Shown in pieces: positions 1 to 11,339 of a stretch of DNA of 64,000 nucleotides. The number at the start of each line of letters is the position of its first letter. Within the stretch, counting starts at the first letter, position 1. Source of the stretch: Anaeramoeba flamelloides (taxonomy: Eukaryota; Metamonada; Anaeramoebidae); the NCBI GenBank assembly GCA_027625915.1, contig JANTQA010000072.1:992001-1056000 (forward strand), given 5' to 3'. Position numbers and translations under genes: made by a program. Under the pieces are notes generated by a model, which saw only the letters and a list, made by a program, of their open reading frames with translations, searched no databases and was not told where the DNA came from.

Positions 1-590
1 TTAGAGATTTATTGTTTTCACTTTATTTTTATTATTTTTTCTTTATTACCTTAAGTTTTCTAACCATAAGTCTTTTGATAAAAAATTCCCGAAAAGCGCA
101 ATAAATTTCATAATTTTGATTAGTCATGTTGAAGAGTTTCTGTGTATTTTTTCTAAGAATAACTTTTTCGTATAGTTTCTTATCTAGAATTTATGACAAT
201 TTTTTTTTCCACTTGATTCTGATAAATTTATACCTTTCACAATACCAAATAAAGTGGTTTATATTTTCATAATAATGAGTATAATAATCACATTTTTTAC
301 ATTTTTCTTTATTTATGTGTGTGTGTTATATTCAAATTTATTTTTTTAAAACGTATGAGTATCTATTTAATTTATTTGTAAAAGTTCTAAATTTGAGGAG
401 TGTAGTACTTGATTTATATTTTAGATAATTATTAATTTTAAAATTAAATTCTTCATTTTTGATAAAACATTTTTTTCTTTTTATTTGAAAATAAAAAAAA
501 TACAAAGCAAAAAAATCAAACCACAAAATTAAAAATACCCACAAAATACTTTTTAAAAACTGCGAAAATTCAACTAGTATAACCAAAAAA
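1..590 (-). mobile_element. LINE 3'-end relic (truncated, decayed)
   Basis: Read on the minus strand, about 340-590 encodes a stretch with YLKYKSSTTLLKFRTF and NKLNRYSY. It matches, residue for residue in many places, the start of the better preserved LINE tail at 45.7-46.2 kb (YLKWRSSPILLKFGVF, NSLHRFNY). After a frame disruption near 330-345 a second frame reads KCKKCD, then NHFIWYC and RYKFIRIKW. This is the C-x2-C-xn-H-x4-C knuckle (zf-RVT type) at the C-terminus of many non-LTR reverse transcriptases. Only the C-terminal end of the ORF2 protein is represented. The copy runs off the left edge of the window, so its tail and target-site duplication cannot be checked. It is an inactive relic. 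Confidence 0.6.
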
Positions 591-1816
591 AAAAAACAAA
601 AAAATACTTTTTAATTTGATTATTTATAATCAATAATTAATAACCCAATCTTTATTAAAGCTATGGGTGGCTCATAACCCATATATTAAAGTTTTCAGTT
701 GAATTTCTAATTATTTCTCAATTTTTTCAAGATTTTCAAATAAATAAAACTAATTCAAATAAATAATTCTAATAAAAAAAAAATCAATAATAATATCAAG
801 TACCTGATTTTAATATAAATGGTTCATTGTTTAAACTCATAGTATTTGAAAAAAAATATTACACGATCTTTTAAAATTTTAAAAAATAACAAAGATTAAT
901 TTTTTAAGATCTGCAATGGATTAAATATTTGATTTATTTTTCTTATATTTTTAAAAATAAGATTTACATTTTCAATATTATTTGTTCATAAAAACTCTTA
1001 AAAAAATACTGAAAGTGAGATTTTCTCAAAATAAATATGTGATGCAAATTTTTATTTTATTTGATCCAAAAATCCAAATCAAAAATGGATCTAGAATCTA
1101 TTAACATAAAATTTAATTGGAAAAAAAGAACTCATTTTTAAAAATGATAACTCATTTCTCTAGAGTTGTTAAATGAGCTTTGAGGTTATCAAGTTTAATT
1201 GTGTCTTTATGTAAATAATTACCGTACTACCCTTAAGAAAAAAACATCTAATAAGAGGGAAGAGTCTGTTAATTAAAAAATTAAACCCATACATTGAAAT
1301 TGTCATTTGTGTCTCTATTTTTTTGGTAATCATTTTTTATTCAACACAGCAAAGTGTGCATGGGTGAACTTGTAATTCAAAAAGAAAAGTTGTTTCTCAA
1401 AGTTTCGAAAACTTGCCAAAAACCACAATCAAACTAAATAATGAATAATTGTCTGTAAAATATATTAAATTGTATGGTACTTTCAATTGTCGAAACGATT
1501 TGAAAGAGAACACAAAACACCTAAACTCCACAATCTTGAGTTTTAAAAGGCAAAACAAACAAAATTAAAAAAGAAAATTCTTAAGAGAAGAAATATCCTT
1601 CTAAAACATCAACTTAGCGATTACAAACAATTTGGGATTTTTAACCTCACAACTAAAAACTACAATAAAAAAATTGTGATTTAAAAGACAGGAATACTAC
1701 AACCCAAAGATATAATTATTGTTTTTACAAACAATTAACTGAAAATCGAATAAAAAATCATCAAAAAAAATGAAAATTTTATCATTTTTTTTCTTTTTTA
1801 TTCCTATCAAATTGAA
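591..1816. other. Intergenic, upstream of MOB4
   Basis: AT-rich spacer between the LINE relic and MOB4. I see no gene-like stretch. It must contain the MOB4 promoter, but no specific element can be defended. Confidence 0.6.
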
Positions 1817-2584
1817 ATGACTCAAAAAATTGTTCGAAGAAACCGAAAAGGAACCAAAAACAAAGATCTGTTCAAGTGGCCAAATGAAACACTAGACGAA
1901 ATGGACGGGGCGCTTCGTACACAACAATACATCCAACGAATGATCCAAGAGGATGCTTCCGATGTCTGGAAATTGGTACGATTACCCAAGAGCCAAGACA
2001 AGTACGTGTGGATCTATGAGCATCTTCGCCAGATTGTGATCGAATTAAACGACTTTTGTGTCTTTCATAACGGGGTCTGGACTGTGGAAAACCACCCCGA
2101 CATGCGCCTCAAAATCAACGGCGAGGAGACGGCCTTTTTCTCGAGCGCATTTTACCCGCCAAAGAAGGTTCCTGCGATCGACTACATCACGCAAACAATT
2201 GAACAAACCCAAGACACACTAAACAACAGCACCTTATTCCCTTCACGGGCGTTCATCCCACAGAAGGGTCAGCAAGAATTCCAAAATATTTTTCGGCGCT
2301 TGGCAAGGATCTTTGCGTTTAGCTTTTACGAGTATCCCGATTACTTTAAAAAATACGAAGAAGAGCAGCACTTATTTAAAAGATTCAAGACACTTGGGCT
2401 TGAGTTTGAGATGATTACACAACAAAATTTGTTAATTCCCGAAAACGTTGGTGAATTGCTGCAATCGGAAAAAACTAAATCACAAGAAAATAATCAAAAT
2501 GAAAACTCTGATGATTCAAACGATGACGAAGATTCCGATTCTCTCCTGGACGACTTAATATCAGACGACGAGGGTAAATTGTAA
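1817..2584 (+). CDS. MOB4: MOB4 / phocein, STRIPAK complex subunit
   Basis: A single-exon gene of 255 residues. MOB4 (phocein) is a small scaffold protein of the striatin-interacting phosphatase and kinase (STRIPAK) complex, which links PP2A with germinal-centre kinases. The start aligns with the family: RRNRKGTKNKDLFKWP (residues 7-22), DEMD (28-31), QQYIQ (36-40), WIYEHLRQ (65-72), PAIDY (119-123) and FPSR (141-144) are all phocein signatures. The last 40 or so residues are an acidic, low-complexity tail (SDDSNDDEDSDSLLDDLI), longer than in the roughly 225-residue animal protein. The MOB zinc site is eroded: only C81 remains of the Cys pair, and the two helix histidines are replaced (F168, then E172/Y173). 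Local GC is far above the flanks. Family assignment is secure; the loss of the zinc site is read directly from the sequence. Confidence 0.95.
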   Translation: MTQKIVRRNRKGTKNKDLFKWPNETLDEMDGALRTQQYIQRMIQEDASDVWKLVRLPKSQDKYVWIYEHLRQIVIELNDFCVFHNGVWTVENHPDMRLKINGEETAFFSSAFYPPKKVPAIDYITQTIEQTQDTLNNSTLFPSRAFIPQKGQQEFQNIFRRLARIFAFSFYEYPDYFKKYEEEQHLFKRFKTLGLEFEMITQQNLLIPENVGELLQSEKTKSQENNQNENSDDSNDDEDSDSLLDDLISDDEGKL

Positions 2585-2603
2585 TCTATTGTGTTGTATT
2601 GAG

Positions 2604-2633
2604 TTTTCGTTTTCGTTTTCGTTTTCGTTTTCA
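2604..2633. repeat. Hexamer tandem (GTTTTC)n
   Basis: Five consecutive GTTTTC units directly downstream of the MOB4 stop, probably within its 3' UTR. A simple microsatellite. Confidence 0.8.
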
Positions 2634-3637
2634 TTTTAATCTTCAACATCTCCAAATCTTCAAATCCACCCTATTTTTTTGTCAACCAAATTTCTTGTCA
2701 GCTGACTATTCAACTTTTATTTATTTTATTTTAAAAAATTTCCTTGCTTTAAAAATAATTGGAATTTCCAAATAACATTCCTCCAATCCCAAAGCATTTT
2801 ATCAGTCTCATTTTATAACCATTTATAAATGAAAAAATGATGTTGAATTGAAAATCTTGAGAACCTTGTACGATTTCGAGATTCATTTCTTAATTTAATA
2901 TAATTAATGATTAACCACAATCTTTAAATCATTATTTTTGCAATAAATTTTAAAATAAAGTTTTGAATAATTTTTGAATTTTATATTTATTTATATGCAA
3001 ATTGATAAGATGGATTGCTTAACGATTTGGTGAATGCTATTACAAATCATATCCTTTGTTAAAAAAAATTAATATTTACAAAGCAGAATTTAATTTGATA
3101 TAAATATTTAAAATTGTTAAATTAAAATTAATACAATAATCAATAAATAAAATATTTTTTGATTTGATATTTTTAATTAGAAATATTTTTAACATTTTTT
3201 TTTATCTTTTGCCAATTAAAGATCATTATTTATTTTATAAACCAGTTTTTTCCTGTTGTGTTTAATTAAAAAATCGAAAAAATCCTATAAATGATTTGGA
3301 AAGTTATTTCAAAAAAAGTTTAGTCTTTATTATTTAGTTTTGTCTCATATGTTCTCTTTTAAAAGAACTCTTTGAGGAAATAGATAATAATAAAGTCAGT
3401 ACCTCTTTTTAAGGGTTGAGTTTTTAAGGTTAAAAATAATTTTCTAAAATGGAAAAAAAAATTTTTGTAACTTTAATGAGTGCCTAATAATAATCAAAAA
3501 CTATACAACCTGGGAAGTGCAATTGATCTCCAAAAATCAAAAATTAAAAAAGAGGTGATTTTAAGAAAAAAAGTTCCAAAGAGCCACACTCAATTTCCAA
3601 TTTGAATTCTTAGAATTTATTTATTTATTTATTTATT

Positions 3638-3710
3638 GTGAGAAAGGAGTAATCAAAGAAAATTTACTAAATAAAAAAAGAGAAGAAGGAAAATAATTAA
3701 AACATTAAAG
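3638..3710. repeat. Dispersed repeat, copy 1 of 2
   Basis: About 72 bp with GAAAGGAGTAATCAAAGAAA and AATTTACTAAATAAAAAA recurs almost unchanged at 41980-42052. Both copies follow short ATTT/ATTG tandem tracts. Family unknown; possibly a fragment of a SINE or LINE tail. Confidence 0.75.
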
Positions 3711-5907
3711 TAAAAAAAAATTCTTAGAATTTATATTTTTGAAAACAACTGTGTTAGTTTTGAAGTGTTTCTCTTTGGATTTTTTTGAGATCTTGAAGAA
3801 TTTTTTTTTTATTTTTTTCTAAAAGTGGTTCTTTGTATCTCAAAAAAGTTACAAAATCCTTACATTACCAAATATAGAGAGTTACAAAATAACCACAAAT
3901 TAGACAAAATCGAATTAAATTGATTGCGAAACTTGAGAAAACATTTTGTTGTAAATTGAAGAAATTTAATCCTCTACAAAATTTTAAATAAAGAAATAAG
4001 TATTTTTATAAATTCAAATTCGATTTTTTTGCCAATAGAGAACTCTTTCAAAATATTTTTTTTGAATTGGATTTTTTTTGTTAAAATCCAAAGAAATTTT
4101 TAATATTTGTTATTTTGAGTTTGTCAATCAAAAGAAAGGCTCTCAATTTTTTTTTTGTTATTTATTGCATTTTTGAAAAGCAAGAGATGTACAATTTTAC
4201 AAAACTCCTTTTGGATTCTAGTCGTTCTTTGAGTATGGTAAAAATCCATGGTAATGGATTTGACTATTAAGTCACAAACTTTGAACAAGTTTTAAGGTAC
4301 AGATAATAAGCAAACAGAGTTTAAATTTTGATTCTTTTTAGGAAAAAAAAACAAAAAATACTTATATGTTTGATTAGTTTGAATCAATATAATTCTTTGA
4401 TAATTTCAATAAGAATATCAATTAATTTCTTGGAGCAACGGGTATTTTAAAACAGAATCTCACACCTCCAAATAATTTGTAGATTTTATTTCAAAATGAA
4501 GAAGGAATTAAAACTAAAATGATAAATTGATATTTTATTTATAGAAAAGCATAATTTTTATGAATTTAAGGATTTTTCAATTTTCACAGAATAAAGTCAA
4601 TTAAAGATTGGAAAGTAATAAAAAAAGATAATTTTTGATTTTATTATCCATATTTATTTGGTAGCATTGTTGAGTTAAAGTTGAGCAAATATTTTTGGAT
4701 ATTTCTTTTAAATAGATAAATAATAGTTTAAAAATTATAAAAAATCAGATATTTTTATGAAAATTTAAAAGAATTATCAAGAAGATATGCTATTGTATGA
4801 TGTAAAAGACCAGCAAAAGGTGGTTTTCTTATTTTATGAATTCTAATTAAGTTAATAAAAAATTTTAAGGTGATAAAAAAACAATTCAATTATTTATCAT
4901 AAAATTTATTTATAAATATTCAAATTATATTCCAAAATAAAATGAAATTATGTTATCAAAGATATGTAACTATTAAAGAAAAAAATGTATAAGAAAATCC
5001 CAATGAAATCTAAATTCTCTTTTATTAAATAGAATTTTGGAAAATAATTATAATTTAATTTTTTTTTGAGTTCTCTAGGGAGTATTTAGATTTGGGGAAT
5101 ATTTACCGATGAGGTTATAATCAAATAATTCCAAAATATTATATAAATAAAATCTGAAAATCTAAACTGAAAGTATAATATTATTAGATTTCAAAAAAAT
5201 AATCCATAAAAAAAAATAAATAAATTTTTCCAAATTTAATTTTTTTTTGAATAATTATTTAATAATTTCTCTGAAATTTTAATGGTTGATATTAGCAAAA
5301 TTAAAGTTTTATAATTTTTTTTTTTTTTTTTTTTTTTTAATATAGAACTTAAGGACTACTTTCCCACCCTTGAGGGGATTGAGTGGTTGTGTTATTTCAC
5401 TTTCGCTTCTCACAAAAAAAATTTCACATGGAAGAAATTTGACAAAAAAAAAAAAAAAAAAAACATTTTTTGTCAGCTTTACCTTTTCACAGAGACTTTT
5501 TTTCTTTGTTTTTCAATGAAAAGGAAAATTGAAAATAACAAAAAAAATAATTGCAAAAAATTGCGTTTGGGGATTTTCAAGTAGATTTCAAATTTGAGAA
5601 CAGTTCAAACTTGTAAAAGCAAATGTAAAAAATATGTCGAACAGCCCAAGAAAATAGTGTGAGTTCTGAAAGTTGATTTGGAAATTCTAAAATATTAAAA
5701 TCAAAATTTTGAAAGGATCTAAGAAGGTAAAAATTGTGACAATTGTTGAAATTCTAAAAATTTCACTCATTTTTTCTAAAAGAAAATTTCCTTGGACAGA
5801 TATTACTTGGATTATACAACTCTTTCAATGGTGATTTTATATATTACAACACTGTTTTCACCAGGAAAAGTATTCCTTAAGTCCCCTAATATAATTTTTA
5901 ATAAACT

Positions 5908-6165
5908 ACTGGTATTTGAATAACAAATGAGAATAAATTTTCACTTCTTTTTAATATTTTTCTTTTTATATAACTTACAAACTTTCAAATAAATTGGATT
6001 GTAATTTGGATCTCTGTGGATTTGCTCAGTACTTTTTTTATTGTTGTTGATATTTGTGTGTCTTTTTTGGATGAACTATGAATTCTAAATGAAAGATTAT
6101 GAAGAATTGTAAATGGAAACCAAAACAGGATGAAAATAAATCCGATATAAATTTCAAATGCCAAT
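5908..6165. repeat. Possible short inverted-repeat element
   Basis: The left end (ACTGGTATTTGAATAACAAA) resembles the TIR of the element at 8024-8199. The right end (CAAATGCCAATATCAG) is an imperfect reverse complement. A degenerate relative of that MITE-like family is likely but not certain. Confidence 0.3.
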
Positions 6166-8023
6166 ATCAGATTTTTACTTTATTTTTTACAATTGTAATC
6201 ATTATCTTTTAATTTTACTGGTCCCTTAAAACAAAAACCAATCATTTTCAAAGCTCAAAATATTTATAACATCAACGATTTTTTGAATTGTCCTAACTAA
6301 AAATCTTGTGATTTTTACAAAGCTTATCACTTTTTCAACTCATTTCTCCTCTAAAGGTGTTGAAAAGTGTTTGAACGGTATGTGAGTGTCTGAAAGTTTA
6401 AAATGGATGAAAGATTGAGAAAAAAGGATTCATTTTTTTATGGCGATTGTCAATTTTAAAATTGGAGCAATCAACACCACATTCTTTTAGGTTATTTCGT
6501 TTATTGGGCTTGGGTGTTTTTGGTTATTTTATAGTGGCCTGTTAGTTTGGTTCACAAAGACAAAGATCCTTTCAGAAGTAATAAATTACCAACAAGAAAG
6601 CAAATTTTTCTCTCTGAAAGGGTTATTTGTTCAAGTATCTGCTCAACAACAATTCAAATTGAAAGGTGGGGTGAAATATTACAAATCATACACAGCTGCT
6701 GTTCCTTATTTTTAATTTTGTGGAAGCCAGATCAACTTTTATGAATTAAAAGCAAATTTCCATACTTTTTTTTTGATCAATTTTTGTTTTTAAATTTTAA
6801 CTCCCTACAACCTATTTTGATCAAGAAAGCTTTCAAATCGCGTTTTGCTTTTAGGTATGGTTTTCTTTTATTTTTCAAAAACAATTTTTTATCTTTTCTT
6901 GTGTCTTGGCACAGCGAACTGATGATTGTAAAATTTTTATTCACTGATTGTTGGAATATAGAATTGCTTTTACAATTCAAAAGTCTGGAAATCAGAACTA
7001 TACGTAAGTAAATATCTTGTTTTTTTTTTTTTATTTTATTTTTCATTCCCTTGATCATCTGTTCAATTTATTTAACATCTGTGCCATGAACACAAGAGCT
7101 TGTCTATGGCACTGATACACAAAGATTTATTACACCATTAATGTAAGTCTGAAAAGTGTTGGGTTTAATTCGGCCTTGACTTGTTATTTTGTAACTTTAT
7201 AATTGATAGTATAAACCCTTCTAATCCAATAAATCGCCAAAAATTGTCAATTGCTGAAAAGGTGGAAAGTGTATTTTTCTTTTGATGAAGGGCACACTTG
7301 CTTTCAGAAAGCCGTTTTTTAAAAGTGTGAACAAAAAAGGTGTTTCAAAAAGCACTGAAAATAGGTCTATTAAAGATAAGAAACTTTTTTGTCTATTATT
7401 TATAAAAAGTAATACATTGTTTTTGAGTTTTCTTTTATTTACCAAAGTTTTTTTTTTAATTGTTGAAGGAAAAAGCCTTGTTTTCTTTTTCAGTAATTTG
7501 GTTCCACAAAACAATTTTGTTTTACGCTCGAAAATTGATTTAAAAAAATAGAAACAAAAACAATGTTTTAGATTTTAATTAAAAATAGTTTGGAAAAAAC
7601 TGTTTTCTTTCAAAGATTTAAAAGTTGTTTAGGTCAATGATAATAACCCCCTTCGTAACTTCAAAACCAAAGAAGTGTTGTTAGTTAAACGTGTAAATCA
7701 AGTAAACTTTCTATTTTTTTGGAGAAAAAGATAGGTAAAAGAAAGTGTCAATTTTTTCTCCATTTATTGTTCAAACACCTTCATTGGGAATCAAAAGAAT
7801 TATTTTTCTTGATACATTTCAATTGGAAAAAATATTTATAATTGGGAAAACAGGAAGTGACGTGATTAAATATGCAAAAGGATTTTCTTTTAAAAAAAAA
7901 AACTCATCGTTTTATTTTTCTTCACAATCGTGTTACAAACTTTTTGGTGTTTAACAAAAAACAATCAAAACCAAAATTAAACAAGAAATTTAAATTAACT
8001 TGGATCTTTTTTGTTATTGAATT

Positions 8024-8199
8024 TATTACTGATATTTGAATTACAAATGGGAAAAATTTTACACTCCATTTTCAATTTCCTTTTTCAAAAAGAGTTCACA
8101 AATAACGACCTACTTCTTTGAGTACTCTATTTATAAAAGAAAAATATGGAAAATCAAGTAAAAATTTTTCCCATTTACAATTCAAATACCAGTATCAAA
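8024..8199. mobile_element. MITE-like inverted-repeat element next to tRNA nest
   Basis: The left end (TACTGATATTTGAATTACAA, then ATGGGAAAAATTTTAC) is mirrored at the right end, whose reverse complement reads TACTGGTATTTGAATTGTAA then ATGGGAAAAATTTTTAC. The TIRs are about 37 bp in an element of about 176 bp, with no coding capacity. It lies about 100 bp from the tRNA nest. Confidence 0.6.
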
Positions 8200-8295
8200 A
8201 TCCCAACGCGAAAAAAACAAAACCCCCTTTTTTCTCCTCTATCTACATTCCTTTTTACTGTAAAACCTATCTAAACAAAAAAAAAAAATGTTACA

Positions 8296-8454
8296 AGCAC
8301 CCTAATGGAATTGAACCATTGACCTTTTCATATTTTAAATTAAAGCTAAAGTTTAACGCCTTAACCACTCGGCCAATTGGGCTTTATAAAACGCCCAATC
8401 TGGGATTCGAACCCAGGAATTTTTGAAATGCTCTACAGGCTGAGCTAAGAGTGC
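8296..8454 (-). tRNA. tRNA-like gene A (Cys-like), split by an inner tRNA
   Basis: The 5' half is 8454-8424 and the 3' half about 8330-8297. Every stem pairs across the gap: acceptor GCACTCT/AGGGTGC (one G-U pair), D stem GCTC/GAGC, anticodon stem TTTCA/TGAAA and T stem AATGG/CCATT with loop TTCAATT. A-box- and B-box-like sequences are present, and a T-rich run ends the unit near 8288-8277. GAGCATTTCA, variable region AGGTC and a T discriminator resemble eukaryotic tRNA-Cys. Two things are odd: the D loop (AGCCTGTA) lacks the usual GG pair, and no 7-base loop with U33 can be formed from the bases beside the anticodon stem. Between the halves lies tRNA B in permuted order. It is either a noncanonical precursor or a tRNA-like remnant; function is uncertain. 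Confidence 0.6.
8331..8423 (-). tRNA. tRNA B (Ser-like), circularly permuted, nested in A
   Basis: The 3' half comes first (T stem CTGGG/CCCAG with loop TTCGAAT, then acceptor ATTGGGC and discriminator G, 8416-8392). A short linker of about 10 bases (GTTTTATAAA) follows, then the 5' half (acceptor GCCCAAT, D arm GCCGAGTGGTTAAGGC, anticodon arm TTAAA-CTTTAGC-TTTAA, 8382-8340). The acceptor pairs 7/7. The D arm and G73 are typical of tRNA-Ser. The loop CTTTAGC has T33 and would present anticodon UUA, complementary to UAA, although genes here end in TAA. If the flanking 9 and 7 bases join, the variable arm would be about 16 nt, right for a class II tRNA. Known permuted tRNAs (red and green algae) share the 3'-half-first order. 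The permutation is directly visible; maturation is inferred. Confidence 0.6.
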
Positions 8455-8460
8455 TGAACG

Positions 8461-10171
8461 ATATATAATTAAAAATTATATTTTTCAGTTAGAATTTATC
8501 AAGATATTTCAACAGAAATAATTACAAAAAAAAGTGAAATAGGTCAATTTTTTGATTTCTTATTCACTTAAGGGGGTGCATTCTTAATGAATTCTGAGCC
8601 TATACCTACAAATACTTTACATTTGTCTTGGTAATCTTACATACAATCTGTATCCAAAGATTAAAGACAATTATTTTGTGTCAAAAAATTGAGTTTTTTT
8701 GGTTTTTTATATCTTTTTTTTTCAATTTTTGCATTTTCTGTTTTGTTTTTCATTTCCTTTTTTTCCACTTACCTAATCTGTGTTGTTAGATCGGAATTTT
8801 TTTCCAATGGAATGATCAATATAAGGTTAGTGTTGAGTTTAGTTAAAATAGAAAAATCAGATAAAATTAGATTTTTTTCCATTTTCCCCCTTTCTGAATT
8901 TTCTTTATAGGGAAAGGAGTGTTACAAAGGAAAAAGAACAAATGGATAATCGCTAATACTGTGACACTGAAACACGACAGCACGAGTAACTTGAAAAGAA
9001 AAAAAGAAAAAGTAAAGGCAAAAAATAACAAGTTTTTATAACAAATCAATTTGATCATCAAAAATAAAAAAAAGAAATCAAAGCAATTAAACAACGATCT
9101 ATCCAAATGAACATTCTAGATCAATTATGGAATTAAATTAAATTAACCAAAACTATCGTGGCTGTGGTTTTGGGTATTCTTAATTAAAGATGAAATTGTT
9201 TTTTTTTTATTTTTTACTTTTTTACCAATTGCTTCTTTTCAACCCTCTTTAAATTTATTTTTTTTTCTCAGTCCCCTTTTTTATTTTAACTTTTTTTTAT
9301 AAATCTTTTACTTTTTAAACATAAAAAAATTTGAGTCTATTCTTCCCTTGAATAATCATAGAATCTATGATTTTGAGCTTAAACTTCTATTCAAAAATTT
9401 AAGTAAAAAGCTTTTAGAGTGTAATTTTCACTTCTACCGAAATAATAAAAATAACATTTTTTTTTCATTTTCAATTTTTTGTACTTTTGAAATACATACA
9501 CACACACACTACTAAATTGAAACAAAGAAAAGAATTGATTCATCCTGAAATTATTCAATTTTGCTGGATTATAAGTATTTTTTAATAATAACTGACTTAA
9601 ATGAAAACTAATTTAGACAATTATCTTATTAGATGTTTTTTCAGAGTTCACATTTTGATTCTTTTTCGAAAATAACCTCAATTAATTCTTTTTTTTTTGA
9701 TTCCTTGGAATAAAATAATTATTTTTTTATCCCAATCATCAGTATCGACTTATTTCTTGTTTACATTCGCCTTTTTAATAGAATCCCACCATTCTAACAA
9801 TTTATAATAATTAATAGTTTTTTTTTTATTTTATTAAAAAGAATTTTAATATTTCCAAAAAAACAAATATTTGAGGTTTTTGTTCTTGTGATTTTAGTTT
9901 TAATCATCTTTTAGCCAATCTTGGTATTTTTATGTTTATTAGTGATAAGAAAATTATATTACTTTGAAAATGGAATGAAAAAAATAATTATTTTTTCAAG
10001 TATAAAATAATTATTGTAATTTTCTTGAAATTTTAGTAGATTTTTTGAAATTAAATTATTCCAAACTTAGTGGTTTGATTATTAAAATGTTTTTTATACA
10101 CTTCCTTTATAAACAATAAGAATTCTTTCATTCTTCAACGAAAATATTTTTTTTGAAATAATTTGGAAATA
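8461..10171. other. Intergenic
   Basis: AT-rich spacer upstream of the tRNA nest (minus strand sense). Opposed open frames at 8.7-9.1 kb are F/S-rich and overlap on both strands, so they are not called. Confidence 0.5.
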
Positions 10172-10173
10172 TA

Positions 10174-10522
10174 CAGCAATTTCAAACCTGGTGAGCACGA
10201 TCTAACTTAACTTAAAATTTAAATTTTCATTAAACTTTCTTTGAACTTAAAGATCTGTTAAAACCAAATTAAGGTTTTAACCCCAAAACTCAAGAATACC
10301 TGAATGAAAAGCTTGGTAAACAACTTTTCAGTTTTTTTATAAACTTTTTTGAAATTATTTTAAAAAGATTCCATTTTGTAAGGGATCTTGGATATTAAGT
10401 ACAATACAAGAAGATTTGAGTCCAAAATAACAATCGCCCATTTCAATTGAAAGGAGTAAAAAAAAAGATTGATGAAAATTTTAAACAAAGTTAGATCGTG
10501 TGTACCAGGTTTGAAATTGCTG
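10174..10522. mobile_element. TA-flanked MITE, 349 bp
   Basis: Near-perfect terminal inverted repeats of about 37 bp (outer end CAGCAATTTCAAACCTGG, inner part GATCTAACTT) with TA immediately outside both ends. This is the hallmark of Tc1/mariner-related non-autonomous elements. The interior has no open frame. The well-matched ends suggest fairly recent insertion. Confidence 0.8.
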
Positions 10523-11339
10523 TATTAGATTTTAAAGATTTCTAAAACGTTTAAAATGGATCGAACTATTTTAAACAATAATTATATTTAGAAAATATCT
10601 TTAAAAGTAAGTTTGGTTTAAAAGTAATGTGGGTTTTAATTCCATTTCTAAATTTCAAAATGTGGTAATTTTTTTTTGAATTTGCTATTAAATTTATTTG
10701 AAGATTTTTTTCCCCTTTTACTAGTTACTTAAGTTTGCGAAATTTTTGGACCGTAAAATTATTCCTTTTTACAAAATTTTCTTTTTACTTTTTTTGTTGG
10801 TATTTAAAATTGAAAAATATTTTACTTTTTAAATAATATATTTATTTACAAACCAAATAAATTTCATAAAGTTACATTAAAATGTGTAAATTTTGAAAAA
10901 TCAATGAAATTAAAATAATACTAAATGAGAAAAATAACAAAAAAAAATTAGATGTGTGATTTTTTTGACAATTCTTCTCTCTTTATTCATTCTATTTTCA
11001 AACAAAAATGATGAGAAAAGATTACAGTTATTTCCCAATTAATTAATTATAATTTTTATTTCAATTTCCAAAATCTTTTACTGATTAATTATTAATTTAA
11101 AAAACTCCAAAATCAATTCAAAAATGATATTTCTAAAAATTCAGTCAGACTTCTTTATTGAACTTTGAGATAAAAATATAATTTTGACAAGTTGATTTTA
11201 ACAGTACTCATCAGGATTCATAACGGTTATGTGGACCTTAATGGATTAGTTTGATCAATAGAAATAAAAATAAATATCCAACAATAATAGTACTTTATTC
11301 TAAACTCATATTCAAAATTGACCTATATCAAAATAAAAA

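Larger units (their letters stand above)
2634..8023. other. Gene-poor AT-rich stretch
   Basis: No recognisable protein-coding gene in 5.4 kb. The short open frames between 5.4 and 8.0 kb lie opposite one another and are lysine/phenylalanine-rich, as expected from A/T tracts, so I do not call them. The stretch contains a dispersed repeat (3638-3710), a 22-base T run near 5318 and a possible TIR element (5908-6165). Confidence 0.5.

Noticed and set aside
5339-5400. Similarity to 16030-16080 (TTAAGGACTACYWTCCC) after long A/T runs
   Set aside because: Only about 20 bases agree; not enough to define a second SINE family.
7221-7551. Overlapping open frames on both strands
   Set aside because: Composition is K/F-rich on one strand and its mirror on the other, with no domain and no splice-consistent partner.
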